42,157 nt of DNA from Gammaproteobacteria bacterium (GTDB lineage: Bacteria > Pseudomonadota > Gammaproteobacteria > Pseudomonadales > Halieaceae). The DNA is taken from positions 1 through 42,157 of the forward strand of contig JAUHYL010000033.1 in assembly GCA_030426545.1 (NCBI GenBank), in the 5' to 3' direction. The position numbers and the translations under genes were made by a program. Of the stretch, positions 24,632 through 34,500 are shown piece by piece (position 1 is the stretch's first letter; each line of letters begins with the position of its first letter). The notes beneath the pieces were generated by a model, which was given only the letters and a program-made list of their open reading frames with translations, did no database searches and had not been told where the DNA came from.

Positions 24632-26227
24632 TCAGGAGCCCAGCGATTGGCCTGATTGTGGTGAAGGCTCGCTGTGCCTCGCGTGCCCGCGAAGCTCCGC
24701 CAGCGCCTTATCCTGCCGCTGCTTTAACACCTTTTCCAGTTCACGGAGTTCCGCCAGTGCTTCCTCCGTGCGCTCGCGCAGCTGTGCGCAGGCTTCCTCC
24801 ATATCGACTTCGCGATCCGTATTGCTCGATTGGATTTTTCGTTCACGATCGTCCAGTTCATCGAGCTCGCGCTGTAGATGGCAACGGATTTCCTCCTGTT
24901 TGATGCGCAGCGCATCCGTTTCTTCGGTTATGCGCCGTTGCACCTCATCCTGCTCGGCCAGTAGCGCCTGCTCTTCTGTCGCTTGCCGAGCAGTCAGTTC
25001 TTCGCGCTGTCTGCGCAGGTTCTGCACTTCATCGGCGACGCTATTGCGACTGGCTTCTATCTGCTGCGCCAGTTCAGCGGCGTCGGCTTCGGCGCTGGCT
25101 TTGACATCGCGTAATTGCTGCTCGAGGCGCTGAATTTCTGCCTCGGCTTCAGCGCGAAGCTGTTGCAGTTGCTCTTCCAGTTGCGCGGTATTCTGCGCCT
25201 GCGTAGATTTTTCCCCTTCTTCGCGCTGCTGAAGCTGCTCTAATGCCTGCTCCCTTTCTGTTTTGGCATCCATGTGTTGTTCAAGCATGGCTTCCAGTTC
25301 GGCCTGCGCTGCCTCGCGTATGCGCTGTTCTTCAGCCCATAGCGCTTCTATATCTTCTTCGGCCTTGCTTTCGGCTTCCGCCCTGGCCTTGAGAATTTTT
25401 TCCGTTTCTTCCGCTATTTCCCGCTCCTGGCGCGCGTGATGCTGACGCAACTGGGAGATTTCGCGGATCGATTCTGCGCGGGTTTCCGCGGCCTTGGATT
25501 CCAGTCGCGCCAGTTCTTTGCCGGTACTGGTGAGAATCAGGTTTGCGCGGGTCAGTTCAAGAGAGACGGCAGGGTCGCTGCACCGAGACTGACCATTGGC
25601 GGGCGCATCGCCCTGGCATGCTGTTCTGGCGCCGCCTTTCCCTTTGGTGGATCCGCCCGACTTTTTACTGTCGGAGTGTTTGGACGCTGCTTGCGCCCCC
25701 GGGCCTTTTGCTCGCTTGCTGCTGCTGACCGCCCAGATTTGATCTGCGGCCCTGGCCTGCGCTTCCTCTTCGGGCGCGTCCGATGCTGCTGCCATTCCCG
25801 TATGCACAATGCGCGCAGGTCTGCACTTCTGCTGCTTCAATATGGCGTGGCTGGCCTCGCTATCGCGCAACCGCTCCCGCGAGGATACGAGGTAGGCCTT
25901 GCCGCCCATCTCGGTAATCTCGCGGAAATAGCTGGCCGCTGTCTTACGATCCAGGTCGCAGCGCAGGTGGACAGTTTCCCCGGAAAATAGCGCGTCGATG
26001 ACCGCTGCCTCGTCGATGCAGAACAGTCGAGCGAGATTCTCCTTCACCTGGCCCACTACGTGGCCCGGCAGGGCTTCTCCCCGGAATGTGAGGTCGAAGG
26101 TCTTCATCTGGACCTCTGCGTCTTCCCCCAAGTGGAACCTGGCCTTTGGGCGCGAGCCGAACTCGTCGTCCATCACAGGTTCATTTGTCCCATCGGCGGC
26201 AGGCTCCGAACCGCTCAGATAGCGCAC
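24632..26227 (-). CDS. Long coiled-coil protein with an N-terminal conserved small domain
   Basis: 531 residues from GTG 26227 (AGGA upstream). In-frame ATGs at 26173 and 26107 (AGAGG upstream) are also possible. Residues about 43-112 (FDLTFRGEALPGHVVGQVKE ... GGKAYLV) resemble a small domain of unknown function found at the N-terminus of many gammaproteobacterial proteins, with a G-x-L-x-G and an LFSG pattern. A low-complexity Ser/Lys/Gly linker follows at about 165-215. From about 225 to 515 it is a nearly continuous coiled coil rich in Glu, Gln, Ala and Arg (AEAEIQRLEQQLRDVKASAE). No signal peptide or membrane helix is seen. It may be a cytoplasmic scaffold or a chromosome- or envelope-associated filament protein. 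The gene is convergent with gmhA. Function unknown. Confidence 0.75.
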   Translation of the reverse strand: MRYLSGSEPAADGTNEPVMDDEFGSRPKARFHLGEDAEVQMKTFDLTFRGEALPGHVVGQVKENLARLFCIDEAAVIDALFSGETVHLRCDLDRKTAASYFREITEMGGKAYLVSSRERLRDSEASHAILKQQKCRPARIVHTGMAAASDAPEEEAQARAADQIWAVSSSKRAKGPGAQAASKHSDSKKSGGSTKGKGGARTACQGDAPANGQSRCSDPAVSLELTRANLILTSTGKELARLESKAAETRAESIREISQLRQHHARQEREIAEETEKILKARAEAESKAEEDIEALWAEEQRIREAAQAELEAMLEQHMDAKTEREQALEQLQQREEGEKSTQAQNTAQLEEQLQQLRAEAEAEIQRLEQQLRDVKASAEADAAELAQQIEASRNSVADEVQNLRRQREELTARQATEEQALLAEQDEVQRRITEETDALRIKQEEIRCHLQRELDELDDRERKIQSSNTDREVDMEEACAQLRERTEEALAELRELEKVLKQRQDKALAELRGHARHSEPSPQSGQSLGS

Positions 26228-26324
26228 CTTGTGCAGTCCTGACTATCGCCGACCCGGGAATATGCTAGCAATCGGCCCAGGCATGTATAACAAGAAATCT
26301 ACAAAATATGAGTAATTACAAAGA

Positions 26325-26342
26325 GTTATATCAAGATATAAC
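26325..26342. promoter_or_regulatory. Perfect palindrome upstream of the coiled-coil gene
   Basis: GTTATATC-AA-GATATAAC is an 18-bp perfect inverted repeat with a 2-nt centre, about 100 bp upstream of the coiled-coil gene start in an AT-rich stretch that stands out from its GC-rich flanks. Its form suits a dimeric repressor site. No regulator gene adjoins it. Confidence 0.35.
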
Positions 26343-26404
26343 CGGGCGCAGTTGCCGGGGTCGGCGGTGTGGTGGATTGCCGGTTCAGGTAGAGAGACGG
26401 GCAA

Positions 26405-26422
26405 GCCCGGCGTTTGCCGGGC
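26405..26422 (-). terminator. GC hairpin downstream of the beta-barrel gene
   Basis: GCCCGGC-GTTT-GCCGGGC is a perfect 7-bp stem with a 4-nt loop, 57 nt beyond the stop of the beta-barrel gene on the minus strand. There is no T-tract, so intrinsic termination would be weak; a Rho-dependent or RNA-stabilising role is possible. Confidence 0.25.
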
Positions 26423-26478
26423 CACGGGAGCCGGTGGATGAGGAGTGGACCCGCCAGGGGGGGTGCGGCAGGGCTATC

Positions 26479-27054
26479 TCAGAAAGTGAAGCGCAGCCCG
26501 AGATTTGCCGTGTCGAGATCGGTTCCCAGGTCGAAGCGCACTACCTCAAGATAAAGATCAATGCTGCTAAATACATTCAGCGCGGCGCCGACGCCGTAGT
26601 AGATATCTTCACCGTCATCATCCGCCGCGTTCACCTGCGCATCGGTTTCCCAGAAGGCCAGGCCGCCCCGGGCGTATACGTCGAACAACCAGAGCGGAAC
26701 CGAAACCATCGCGCCGGCGGTAATGGCGCCCGTATCGATCTTGGCTTTTTCACCAATAATCAGTGAGTCTGATTTGAATTCACCAAAGTCCCAGTAACCT
26801 GCGTCAACGGATAACCAGTTGTTAAAACGCCAGCCGATGCCCGCATTGAAGCCGAGGCTCTGGTCATCAAATACCGCTTTGAAGTCGTCTTCATCCTCTA
26901 TCTCATTGTTGTCCAGGCCGAAATCGTCATCGATCTGCGCATAGTTGAAGGCACCGGAAACAAACAGGCCCGCGTCAGCCAGTGTTGCCGGGGCGAAGGT
27001 GAGCAGTACCGCGAGCAGCGCAGAGTATAGTGCGCGCGTGATAGAGGTTTTCAT
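26479..27054 (-). CDS. Small outer-membrane beta-barrel protein
   Basis: The protein has 191 residues from ATG 27054, which has GGGAG 8 nt upstream; an earlier in-frame start at 27090 is less likely. The signal peptide is KTSITRALYSALLAVLLTFA ending near TLADA. The mature part alternates hydrophobic and polar residues in about eight amphipathic strands (SLGFNAGIGWRFNNWLSVDA), and the last residue is Phe in LGLRFTF, the typical BAM recognition end. It resembles OmpA/OmpW-like 8-stranded barrels with acidic loops (DDDFGLDNNEIEDEDD). No ligand site is identified. A transporter or adhesin role would be guesswork. Confidence 0.8.
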   Translation of the reverse strand: MKTSITRALYSALLAVLLTFAPATLADAGLFVSGAFNYAQIDDDFGLDNNEIEDEDDFKAVFDDQSLGFNAGIGWRFNNWLSVDAGYWDFGEFKSDSLIIGEKAKIDTGAITAGAMVSVPLWLFDVYARGGLAFWETDAQVNAADDDGEDIYYGVGAALNVFSSIDLYLEVVRFDLGTDLDTANLGLRFTF

Positions 27055-27289
27055 GTTGTAGTCTCCCGTTAGGTCATTGGTGTGCTGCAATACCGGCCCA
27101 CCTCAAAAGCTGTGTGTTAACAGGCGCTGCCTGTGACTCACGCAGCGCCGCAGCGAAAGCCCCGCAAGGTGGCCAGCCGCAGCGCACAGTTAAAACGAAG
27201 GGTCGACGTTTGCCCAGCCATTTGTTCGCGAGATTTTCACGGAGTTACTTGCAGGCGAGTGCAACGGTAGCTGTCTGGAGCGACTGCCG

Positions 27290-27787
27290 CTATTGAAGCT
27301 GTTTTGGCCAGAGCGATCGTGCTATTTCGCCGCAGGCAGGCTCAAGGGCGGACCAGTTATCGATGGCCAGCGAAAGCTGCACGTAACCTGCAGTCGGTAA
27401 ATTTTCCAGCGGCGTAGCAGGGCATAGCCAATTAACCAGTTCAGTGAGAGCCGGGTTGTGTCCGATGAGAAAGCGTTCGCCCACTGTTGCGGGCTGTTCT
27501 GCCAGCCATCCCAGCAGGTCGTTACAGGAAAACGTATAGAGTTCATCTGTGGCGTAGTGGGGTATGGCATTCAGTTCGGGCCAGCCCTCGCACAGGCCCT
27601 GCAGCGTTAATTGCGCACGGCGTGCAGGACTTGCGTTGATGCTGACGGGCTCCAACCAGTGTCGTAACGCATTGCCCATTCGCGGTGCATCCCGCGTGCC
27701 GCGCTTGTTCAACGGCCGGTCGAAGTCTGCCAGGTTGTCATCCTGCCAGGAGGACTTGGCATGGCGCAGAAGGTGGAGCGATTTCAC
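27290..27787 (-). CDS. sixA: SixA-like phosphohistidine phosphatase
   Basis: The protein has 165 residues. It is a histidine phosphatase superfamily (RHG) protein: LHLLRHAKSSWQDDN carries the RH catalytic His, DRPLNKRG the conserved phosphate pocket, and FLIGHNPAL the second His. SixA dephosphorylates phosphohistidine on histidine-containing phosphotransfer proteins or on the nitrogen PTS. Here it follows a secreted Rap1a-like gene on the same strand after 11 bases. Other small RHG phosphatases cannot be excluded, but length and the RHAKS start fit SixA. Confidence 0.85.
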   Translation of the reverse strand: MKSLHLLRHAKSSWQDDNLADFDRPLNKRGTRDAPRMGNALRHWLEPVSINASPARRAQLTLQGLCEGWPELNAIPHYATDELYTFSCNDLLGWLAEQPATVGERFLIGHNPALTELVNWLCPATPLENLPTAGYVQLSLAIDNWSALEPACGEIARSLWPKQLQ

Positions 27788-27798
27788 TCGCTATCGTG

Positions 27799-28140
27799 CT
27801 ATTGGCAGGGAAAATCGGCGTACAAAAGTTTCCACACCTGCCCCGCGGCATTCATTTGCAGGCTGTCCGGTGCACCTTCCAATCCCTTGATAACAAATTT
27901 GGACAGGTGACTTGAGGACATGTTCTCAGGGATGCAGATGGTCTTTCGCACGGAACCCCATTCCTGCGCCGTGTTGATGGTATCTCGCACGCCCATTATG
28001 ACGCCCAGGCACATGGACTTTTCCCCATCATCTGCGGACTGGCAGTAGTTCAGGAGTTCTTCGCCGGTCACGAATTGCGCCATCGAAACCGGGGAGCAAA
28101 CCAGAAGCAGCGGTAGCAGCGTTGTCAGAATCGTTTTCAT
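27799..28140 (-). CDS. Secreted Rap1a/Tai-like small protein
   Basis: The protein has 113 residues from ATG 28140. The upstream extension of the same frame has no support; the signal peptide starts at MKTILTTLLPLLLVC and ends near PVSMA. The mature sequence (LLNYCQSADDGEKSMCLGVI, then KTICIPEN, and a final Cys) has the four conserved Cys and the G-x-I-x-G pattern of the Rap1a/Tai family. Tai and Rap proteins are periplasmic immunity proteins against type VI amidase effectors in Serratia and relatives, but many genomes carry members with no linked effector. No T6SS gene is in the window. It is cotranscribed with sixA downstream. Family assignment is from memory of the motif and is moderate. 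Confidence 0.65.
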   Translation of the reverse strand: MKTILTTLLPLLLVCSPVSMAQFVTGEELLNYCQSADDGEKSMCLGVIMGVRDTINTAQEWGSVRKTICIPENMSSSHLSKFVIKGLEGAPDSLQMNAAGQVWKLLYADFPCQ

Positions 28141-28477
28141 TATTGAATCTCGTCTTGGCAGATACGACGATGATAGACCAACAAGGACGCTGAACGAAAC
28201 GCTTGTCGACGTAGAGTGGGACGTAGTCCAGACATTCAACTCGCGCGGGAATGGCCATCCCGGACCCGGGTCTGAAGGATTGAGCCTTGCGAAACGGCGA
28301 AGACTCATTGGTGCTCGGCCGTGGATGTTCTGACCTTTGCCACCGGAGCGTGTTAAGGTGTGCGCGTTTCTCCTGCTGGGAACAGCGACATCAGCGCAAG
28401 CGTCGCTCTTTTCTTCCTCTTTCACCGTTGGATTTCCAGGCCTGTCACGCCTGCCAAACTCTACCCTGCGAGAATGA
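28141..28477. other. Divergent intergenic region, no gene seen
   Basis: This 337-base gap lies between the Rap1a-like gene (minus) and the VCBS-repeat gene (plus) and must hold both promoters. I see no convincing promoter boxes, hairpin with T-tract or tRNA-like structure. Confidence 0.4.
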
Positions 28478-29785
28478 TTGAAATACTTCCTGCGCCATAG
28501 AATCCTGTTTACGATCGTTGTAGGCGCTTTTGTAGCCAACTCAAGTTACGCGCCTGACATCTACTGGCAACAGTGGCTCATCGACGCCAGCGGGAATGGC
28601 GCCGATGGCGTCCATACCGGGGATATCAATCAGGACGGGCTCGCCGATGTAGTGTCCGGCTGGGAAGAGTCGGGCGACCTCATGCTTTACCTCAACCCCG
28701 GGCCACGCAACGTGAGAGAGACCGCAGCGTGGTCCCGCATTGATGTCAGCGGCGGCATCGCCATGGAGGGCATAGAGGATGCCGCCTTTGCGGACCTGGA
28801 CCTGGATGGCTTCGACGATGCGATTATCTCCAGCACCGAGGGTGACACGCAGCACCTGGGTATTCACTGGCTGGACGGCGACAACATCGCCAGCGCCGCA
28901 GACTGGCGCGGTGCGGTCCTGGCGCCCGCTGAACGTTCCGGGTATATGAAGGCCAGGAGTGCCCAGATCGATGGGGTAGCAGGCGCGGATATTGTGGTGG
29001 GTACGCGTGATGTTCGCGGTGAAAATGCAGGCATATACTGGTTCAGGGCGCCCACGGGTTCTCATCCGCAAAATACCGGCCACTGGCAACGGTTCTACAT
29101 CGGCGCCGTGGACATCAAGACGGTGACACTGGTCATCAGGGACATGGATGCGGATGGTATCGCCGACATCGTGTTCGCCGGGCGAAACGGGATAGGCTGG
29201 TTCAGGAACCCCGGTGCCGCGGCGCTCGCGGAAGCTCCCTCAGCCAGCTCCTGGGAACGCATCATGATTGCCGCCACCGGAAGCGAATTCGCGTTTTGTA
29301 ACCAGTTGGCTGATGGCACCAGCGATATCATCGTCGCGACGTCTCACCGGTCGGGCATGGTCGCGAAATGGCTCAAACGCCTGGACGCAACCGGGCGCCA
29401 CTGGGAGGAATACCCCATTCTCTCAGACACCCTGCGCAATGAAAGTAGCAGCCGCAAGTTTGTCATCAAGGGCGTGGCCTGTGGTTATGTGGATGCCGAC
29501 GATAAAATCGACGTGGTATTTACCGGCAGCGGCCACGGTCACGGCGTATTCATGATGAGCCCCCGCACCGATATCGCCAGCGGCCTCACCTGGGACACGG
29601 TGAACCTGACGCCCCATGCAGCCTATATGAAGTACGACAACCTGATCCTGCTGGATATGGATGCGGACGGCGACCTGGATATTCTGACCACGGAAGAGGG
29701 CCAGGGCGTATTCACCTCAGGCCAGGGCGTGCTCTGGCTGGAAAACCCTTTAAAAATATTACCTGCTTTAACCACGGCCCATTAG
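28478..29785 (+). CDS. Secreted FG-GAP/VCBS repeat protein
   Basis: The protein has 435 residues from TTG 28478. A signal peptide FLRHRILFTIVVGAFVANSS ends near SYA. Several Asp-rich calcium-binding-type repeats follow: GDINQDGLADVVSG, DLDLDGFDDAIIS, DMDADGIADIVFAG, YVDADDKIDVVFT and LDMDADGDLDILTTEEGQG. FG-GAP/VCBS repeats fold as beta-propeller blades, here with DxDxDGxxD loops. The predicted protein is periplasmic or extracellular, perhaps a surface or polymer-binding protein. No enzyme motif, anchor or sorting signal is seen at its C-terminus. It stands alone on the plus strand and is not clearly in an operon. Confidence 0.8.
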   Translation: MKYFLRHRILFTIVVGAFVANSSYAPDIYWQQWLIDASGNGADGVHTGDINQDGLADVVSGWEESGDLMLYLNPGPRNVRETAAWSRIDVSGGIAMEGIEDAAFADLDLDGFDDAIISSTEGDTQHLGIHWLDGDNIASAADWRGAVLAPAERSGYMKARSAQIDGVAGADIVVGTRDVRGENAGIYWFRAPTGSHPQNTGHWQRFYIGAVDIKTVTLVIRDMDADGIADIVFAGRNGIGWFRNPGAAALAEAPSASSWERIMIAATGSEFAFCNQLADGTSDIIVATSHRSGMVAKWLKRLDATGRHWEEYPILSDTLRNESSSRKFVIKGVACGYVDADDKIDVVFTGSGHGHGVFMMSPRTDIASGLTWDTVNLTPHAAYMKYDNLILLDMDADGDLDILTTEEGQGVFTSGQGVLWLENPLKILPALTTAH

Positions 29786-29939
29786 GGTTGCTCGAAAATA
29801 GCTCGCGCTACGCTGCAGTGCGTCTAAAGTCATCAGTCGGTTTTGGTGTCTGAGGCGTGGGTTGAGAACTGCAAGCGGCAGCCCGTGTTGCAAGGGCCGG
29901 TGCAACTATGTCGAAAGCGGGAAACGGCTGCAGTAATAG

Positions 29940-30026
29940 TGGTACCGGAGGCCGGACTTGAACCGGCACGCTATTTCTAGCATCGGATTTTGAATCCGAC
30001 GTGTCTACCAATTTCACCACTCCGGC
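29940..30026 (-). tRNA. tRNA-Leu (anticodon CAA)
   Basis: The minus strand folds as an 87-nt tRNA with encoded CCA. The acceptor stem is GCCGGAG with CTCCGGT, the anticodon stem is TCGGA/TCCGA with loop TTCAAAA (anticodon CAA, reads UUG), and the T arm contains GGTTCAAGTCC. A variable arm typical of Leu (TGCTAGAAATAGCG) is present. It stands alone. Confidence 0.96.
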
Positions 30027-30077
30027 ACGAAGAAGAGGCGTGAAGGCTGCAAAATGCGCCCCTTTGGAGAGCGCGGG

Positions 30078-30105
30078 ATTATAACAATGAGTCCCGAAAC
30101 TGCAA
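30078..30105 (-). promoter_or_regulatory. Promoter of tRNA-Leu
   Basis: On the minus strand TTGCAG (30105-30100) is followed by 16 nt and a perfect TATAAT (30083-30078), about 50 nt before the mature tRNA 5' end. This is a likely sigma70 promoter. Confidence 0.65.
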
Positions 30106-30241
30106 TTCTTTTGCCTGCTCGGGCACTTAACCTCGGCTTGCTTTGCCTGTAAACTTCGCGCCGATTGCTGACACATCAGCTCATTCAATACATCGCCCTG
30201 ATCCCTGGGGCGGTGATCTGAGTATCCAAGGAGAAAAGAGC

Positions 30242-30592
30242 ATGGCCATGAAACTGGTTAAGAAGACCGACGAATACACAATCTATCAGCGCGGCGATGA
30301 GCGCTACGCAGTAAAAGATGCCAACAAGAAGGCCGTCAACGGCGACGCCAAGGCGCGTATCCTCGTAGCCGAGGGCCTGATCAAGGTAACCTTGCCGGCG
30401 GAAAAGCCCGAAGAAGAGGCCGTAGAGGAAGCAGCGGCTGAAGAAGCTTCCGCTGAAGAGGCGGTAGCCGAAGAAGCTGTGGCCGAGGAAGCGCCGGCAG
30501 AAGAAACGCCCGCCGAGGAAGCGCCGGCAGAGGAGGCAGCGGAAGAAGAGTCGCCCGCCGAAGCCCCTGCGGACGAAGAAGAAGCGAAGTAA
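30242..30592 (+). CDS. Small conserved protein with acidic Ala/Glu-repeat tail
   Basis: The protein has 116 residues from ATG 30242, which has AAGGAG 8 nt upstream; an in-frame upstream start is not needed. Residues 3-50 (MKLVKKTDEYTIYQRGDERY ... LVAEGLIKV) form a small conserved domain seen in hypothetical proteins of gammaproteobacteria. From about residue 52 the chain is a run of Ala-Glu-rich units (AEEA, PAEE) that makes the tail very acidic. No signal peptide or membrane helix is seen, so it is probably cytoplasmic. Function unknown. A strong terminator lies directly after it and the divergent tRNA-Leu upstream. Confidence 0.8.
   Translation: MAMKLVKKTDEYTIYQRGDERYAVKDANKKAVNGDAKARILVAEGLIKVTLPAEKPEEEAVEEAAAEEASAEEAVAEEAVAEEAPAEETPAEEAPAEEAAEEESPAEAPADEEEAK
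30420..30590 (+). repeat. Degenerate GAA/GCG-rich repeat encoding the Ala/Glu tail
   Basis: The tail codons cycle through GAA, GAG, GCG, GCC and GCA in about fifteen units of 4-5 residues of the pattern AEE-A/P. Unit order varies, so slippage length variants are likely between strains. Confidence 0.7.
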
Positions 30593-30611
30593 ACCTGGAT
30601 TCGCGCAATCA

Positions 30612-30636
30612 AGCCGGCCGTGTGCCGGCTTTTTTG
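30612..30636 (+). terminator. Intrinsic terminator after the acidic-tail gene
   Basis: AGCCGGC-CGTGT-GCCGGCT forms a perfect 7-bp stem, followed by TTTTTG. It ends about 17 nt before the queA start. Confidence 0.85.
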
Positions 30637-30652
30637 TCGACTTTTTCCGCCC

Positions 30653-32835
<2,183 letters not shown>

Positions 32836-32836
32836 C

Positions 32837-33157
32837 ATGTATCGCCTGAACTTCTATGTGCCTGAAACCCACCTCGAAATTGTGAAGGACGCTGCGTTTG
32901 CAGCGGGTGGTGGGAGGATCGGTGACTACGACAACTGTTGCTGGCAGGTTGCCGGGCAGGGCCAGTTTCGTCCGCTGGATGGCAGCCAGCCCTACATTGG
33001 CCGGTCTGGAGAGGTTGAGCGGGTGGCTGAGTATAAGGTAGAGATGGTGTGCAGTGAAGAATCCGTTGCCGCGGTTGTCGCAGCGATGATCGCGGCACAC
33101 CCCTATGAAGAGCCGGCCTGGGATGTGGTGCGAACGGTGACTGATTTGCCGCAATGA
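32837..33157 (+). CDS. Small NIF3/YqfO-like protein
   Basis: The protein has 106 residues from ATG 32837, one base after the tgt stop, with AAGGTG upstream. It matches the short NGG1p-interacting factor/YqfO-C-terminal group: YRLNFYVPETHLEIVKDA, GGGRIGDYDNCCWQ and HPYEEPAWDV are the family motifs. Its biochemical role is not established; the fold is CutA/PII-like. The stop is overlapped by the next ATG by four bases. Confidence 0.85.
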   Translation: MYRLNFYVPETHLEIVKDAAFAAGGGRIGDYDNCCWQVAGQGQFRPLDGSQPYIGRSGEVERVAEYKVEMVCSEESVAAVVAAMIAAHPYEEPAWDVVRTVTDLPQ

Positions 33158-33774
33158 GCGCATGTGTAAATCCAATGCTTGAAAAAATTTACGCCGCTCT
33201 GCCGCTGCAGCGGGACCCGTGGCGTGCGCCTTTCGGGGGGGCGGGATTTCCGGAGGCCGCGGTGCTTACGGCGATCACGAATGAGTCTGACCCCAGAGTA
33301 TTGTTGGGCAGGCGGGCTCTACATCTTTCTAATCACCCCGGGGAGGTTGCCTTTGCCGGGGGCAAACGCGAGCCGGAGGATTCCGCGCCCTGGGACACGG
33401 CGCTGCGCGAGGCCGAAGAGGAGGTCGGAATCGCGCCACACCAGGTGCGGCCCCTGGGCGAATTACCGCCCTTGATGACACGCACGGGCTTTCAGGTGCA
33501 TGCCTGCGTGGGCAGTATCGAGGCGAATCCGGAACTCATCGTCGACGCTGCCGAGTTCGACAGTGTGTTCATGGCGCCGCTGGCGACGTTTGCCGACAGC
33601 CGCATTTTCCGACTTGAGAAAATGTTCGATGGCGAGCGCCATCGCATGGTGCCCCACTATCAGGTGGAGGATGACAACGTGTGGGGCGTCACCGCGGCGA
33701 TACTGGCGATGTTGGCCAATGTCGCCTACGATGCGGGGCTGGATTTGCAACGCGACTGGAAAGAAAAACCATGA
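33154..33774 (+). CDS. Nudix hydrolase, CoA pyrophosphatase-like
   Basis: The protein has 206 residues. ATG 33154 overlaps the previous stop. The segment [19 protein letters not shown] is the CoA-specific motif found before the Nudix box in NudL/Nudt7 proteins, and [20 protein letters not shown] is the slightly extended Nudix box typical of that group, with its REAEEEVG metal-binding end. It should cleave the pyrophosphate of CoA or CoA esters with Mg or Mn. The ATG of the next gene overlaps its stop by four bases, so the run of small genes is one operon. Confidence 0.88.
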   Translation: MSACVNPMLEKIYAALPLQRDPWRAPFGGAGFPEAAVLTAITNESDPRVLLGRRALHLSNHPGEVAFAGGKREPEDSAPWDTALREAEEEVGIAPHQVRPLGELPPLMTRTGFQVHACVGSIEANPELIVDAAEFDSVFMAPLATFADSRIFRLEKMFDGERHRMVPHYQVEDDNVWGVTAAILAMLANVAYDAGLDLQRDWKEKP

Positions 33775-34301
33775 AATACCGGCTCGGAGAAACAAGCGTG
33801 ACGATGATCGGCGGCGGCCAGTACATAGCGCCAGGCGCGGCTGTGATCGGCAACGTCACCCTGCACCAGGATGCGAGCGTCTGGTTTAATTGCGTGCTGC
33901 GCGGTGACGCGGAGCGTATCGAGGTGGGCGCCGGGAGTAACATCCAGGACGGGACCGTGATGCATGCAGACCCGGGCTTTCCCATGGTGGTGGGGGAGAA
34001 TGTCACCGTGGGTCACAACGCCATGCTGCATGGCTGCACCATCGGCGATGGTTCGCTGGTGGGTATCGGTGCGGTGGTGCTAAACGGCGCGCGCGTTGGC
34101 AAGGGTTGTCTGATCGGCGCCAACGCGCTGGTCACTGAGGGTATGGAAATTCCTGACGGCTCGCTGGTGCTGGGCATGCCCGCCAAAATCAAGGCTCAAC
34201 TGACGGAAGCACAACAGGCTGACCTGCAGATTAACGCCATACACTATATGTCCAATGCGGCCCGGTACGCGCGTGAACTGCAGCCTGAGGATGATGCCTA
34301 G
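33771..34301 (+). CDS. Gamma-carbonic anhydrase family hexapeptide protein (YrdA-like)
   Basis: The protein has 176 residues from ATG 33771, overlapping the Nudix stop. It is a left-handed beta-helix built from hexapeptide repeats ([40 protein letters not shown]). The His set HADPG and [12 protein letters not shown] matches the zinc ligands of gamma-carbonic anhydrases of the YrdA/CaiE type. Whether it hydrates CO2 is not known for most members. It is cytoplasmic. It ends three bases before the DUF1289 start. Confidence 0.9.
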   Translation: MKYRLGETSVTMIGGGQYIAPGAAVIGNVTLHQDASVWFNCVLRGDAERIEVGAGSNIQDGTVMHADPGFPMVVGENVTVGHNAMLHGCTIGDGSLVGIGAVVLNGARVGKGCLIGANALVTEGMEIPDGSLVLGMPAKIKAQLTEAQQADLQINAIHYMSNAARYARELQPEDDA

Positions 34302-34303
34302 GC

Positions 34304-34495
34304 ATGGCCGCAGAAGAACCAAAATCACCCTGCGTCTCTATCTGTGTACTGGATGACAACGACGTCTGTGCGGGCTGTTACCGCAGCGCGTGCGAGATTA
34401 CCGATTGGTTCATGGCGGATGCGGACGAAAAACGCGCGATACTGGAACGGGCTGAAAAGCGGCGTGAAGCCAGCATGCCGGTGCGGCTGAACTGA
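34304..34495 (+). CDS. DUF1289 small protein
   Basis: The protein has 63 residues. SPCVSICVLDDNDVCAGCYR is the four-Cys motif of DUF1289, and ITDWFMADADEKRAIL follows. The Cys may bind metal or an Fe-S cluster; function unknown. It ends the operon and converges with the corB-like gene with five bases between stops. Confidence 0.92.
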   Translation: MAAEEPKSPCVSICVLDDNDVCAGCYRSACEITDWFMADADEKRAILERAEKRREASMPVRLN

Positions 34496-34500
34496 AATAC

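Noticed and set aside
26308-26766. 152-codon frame on the plus strand overlapping the beta-barrel gene
   Set aside because: Antisense to a gene with signal peptide and terminal Phe; no motif in this frame.
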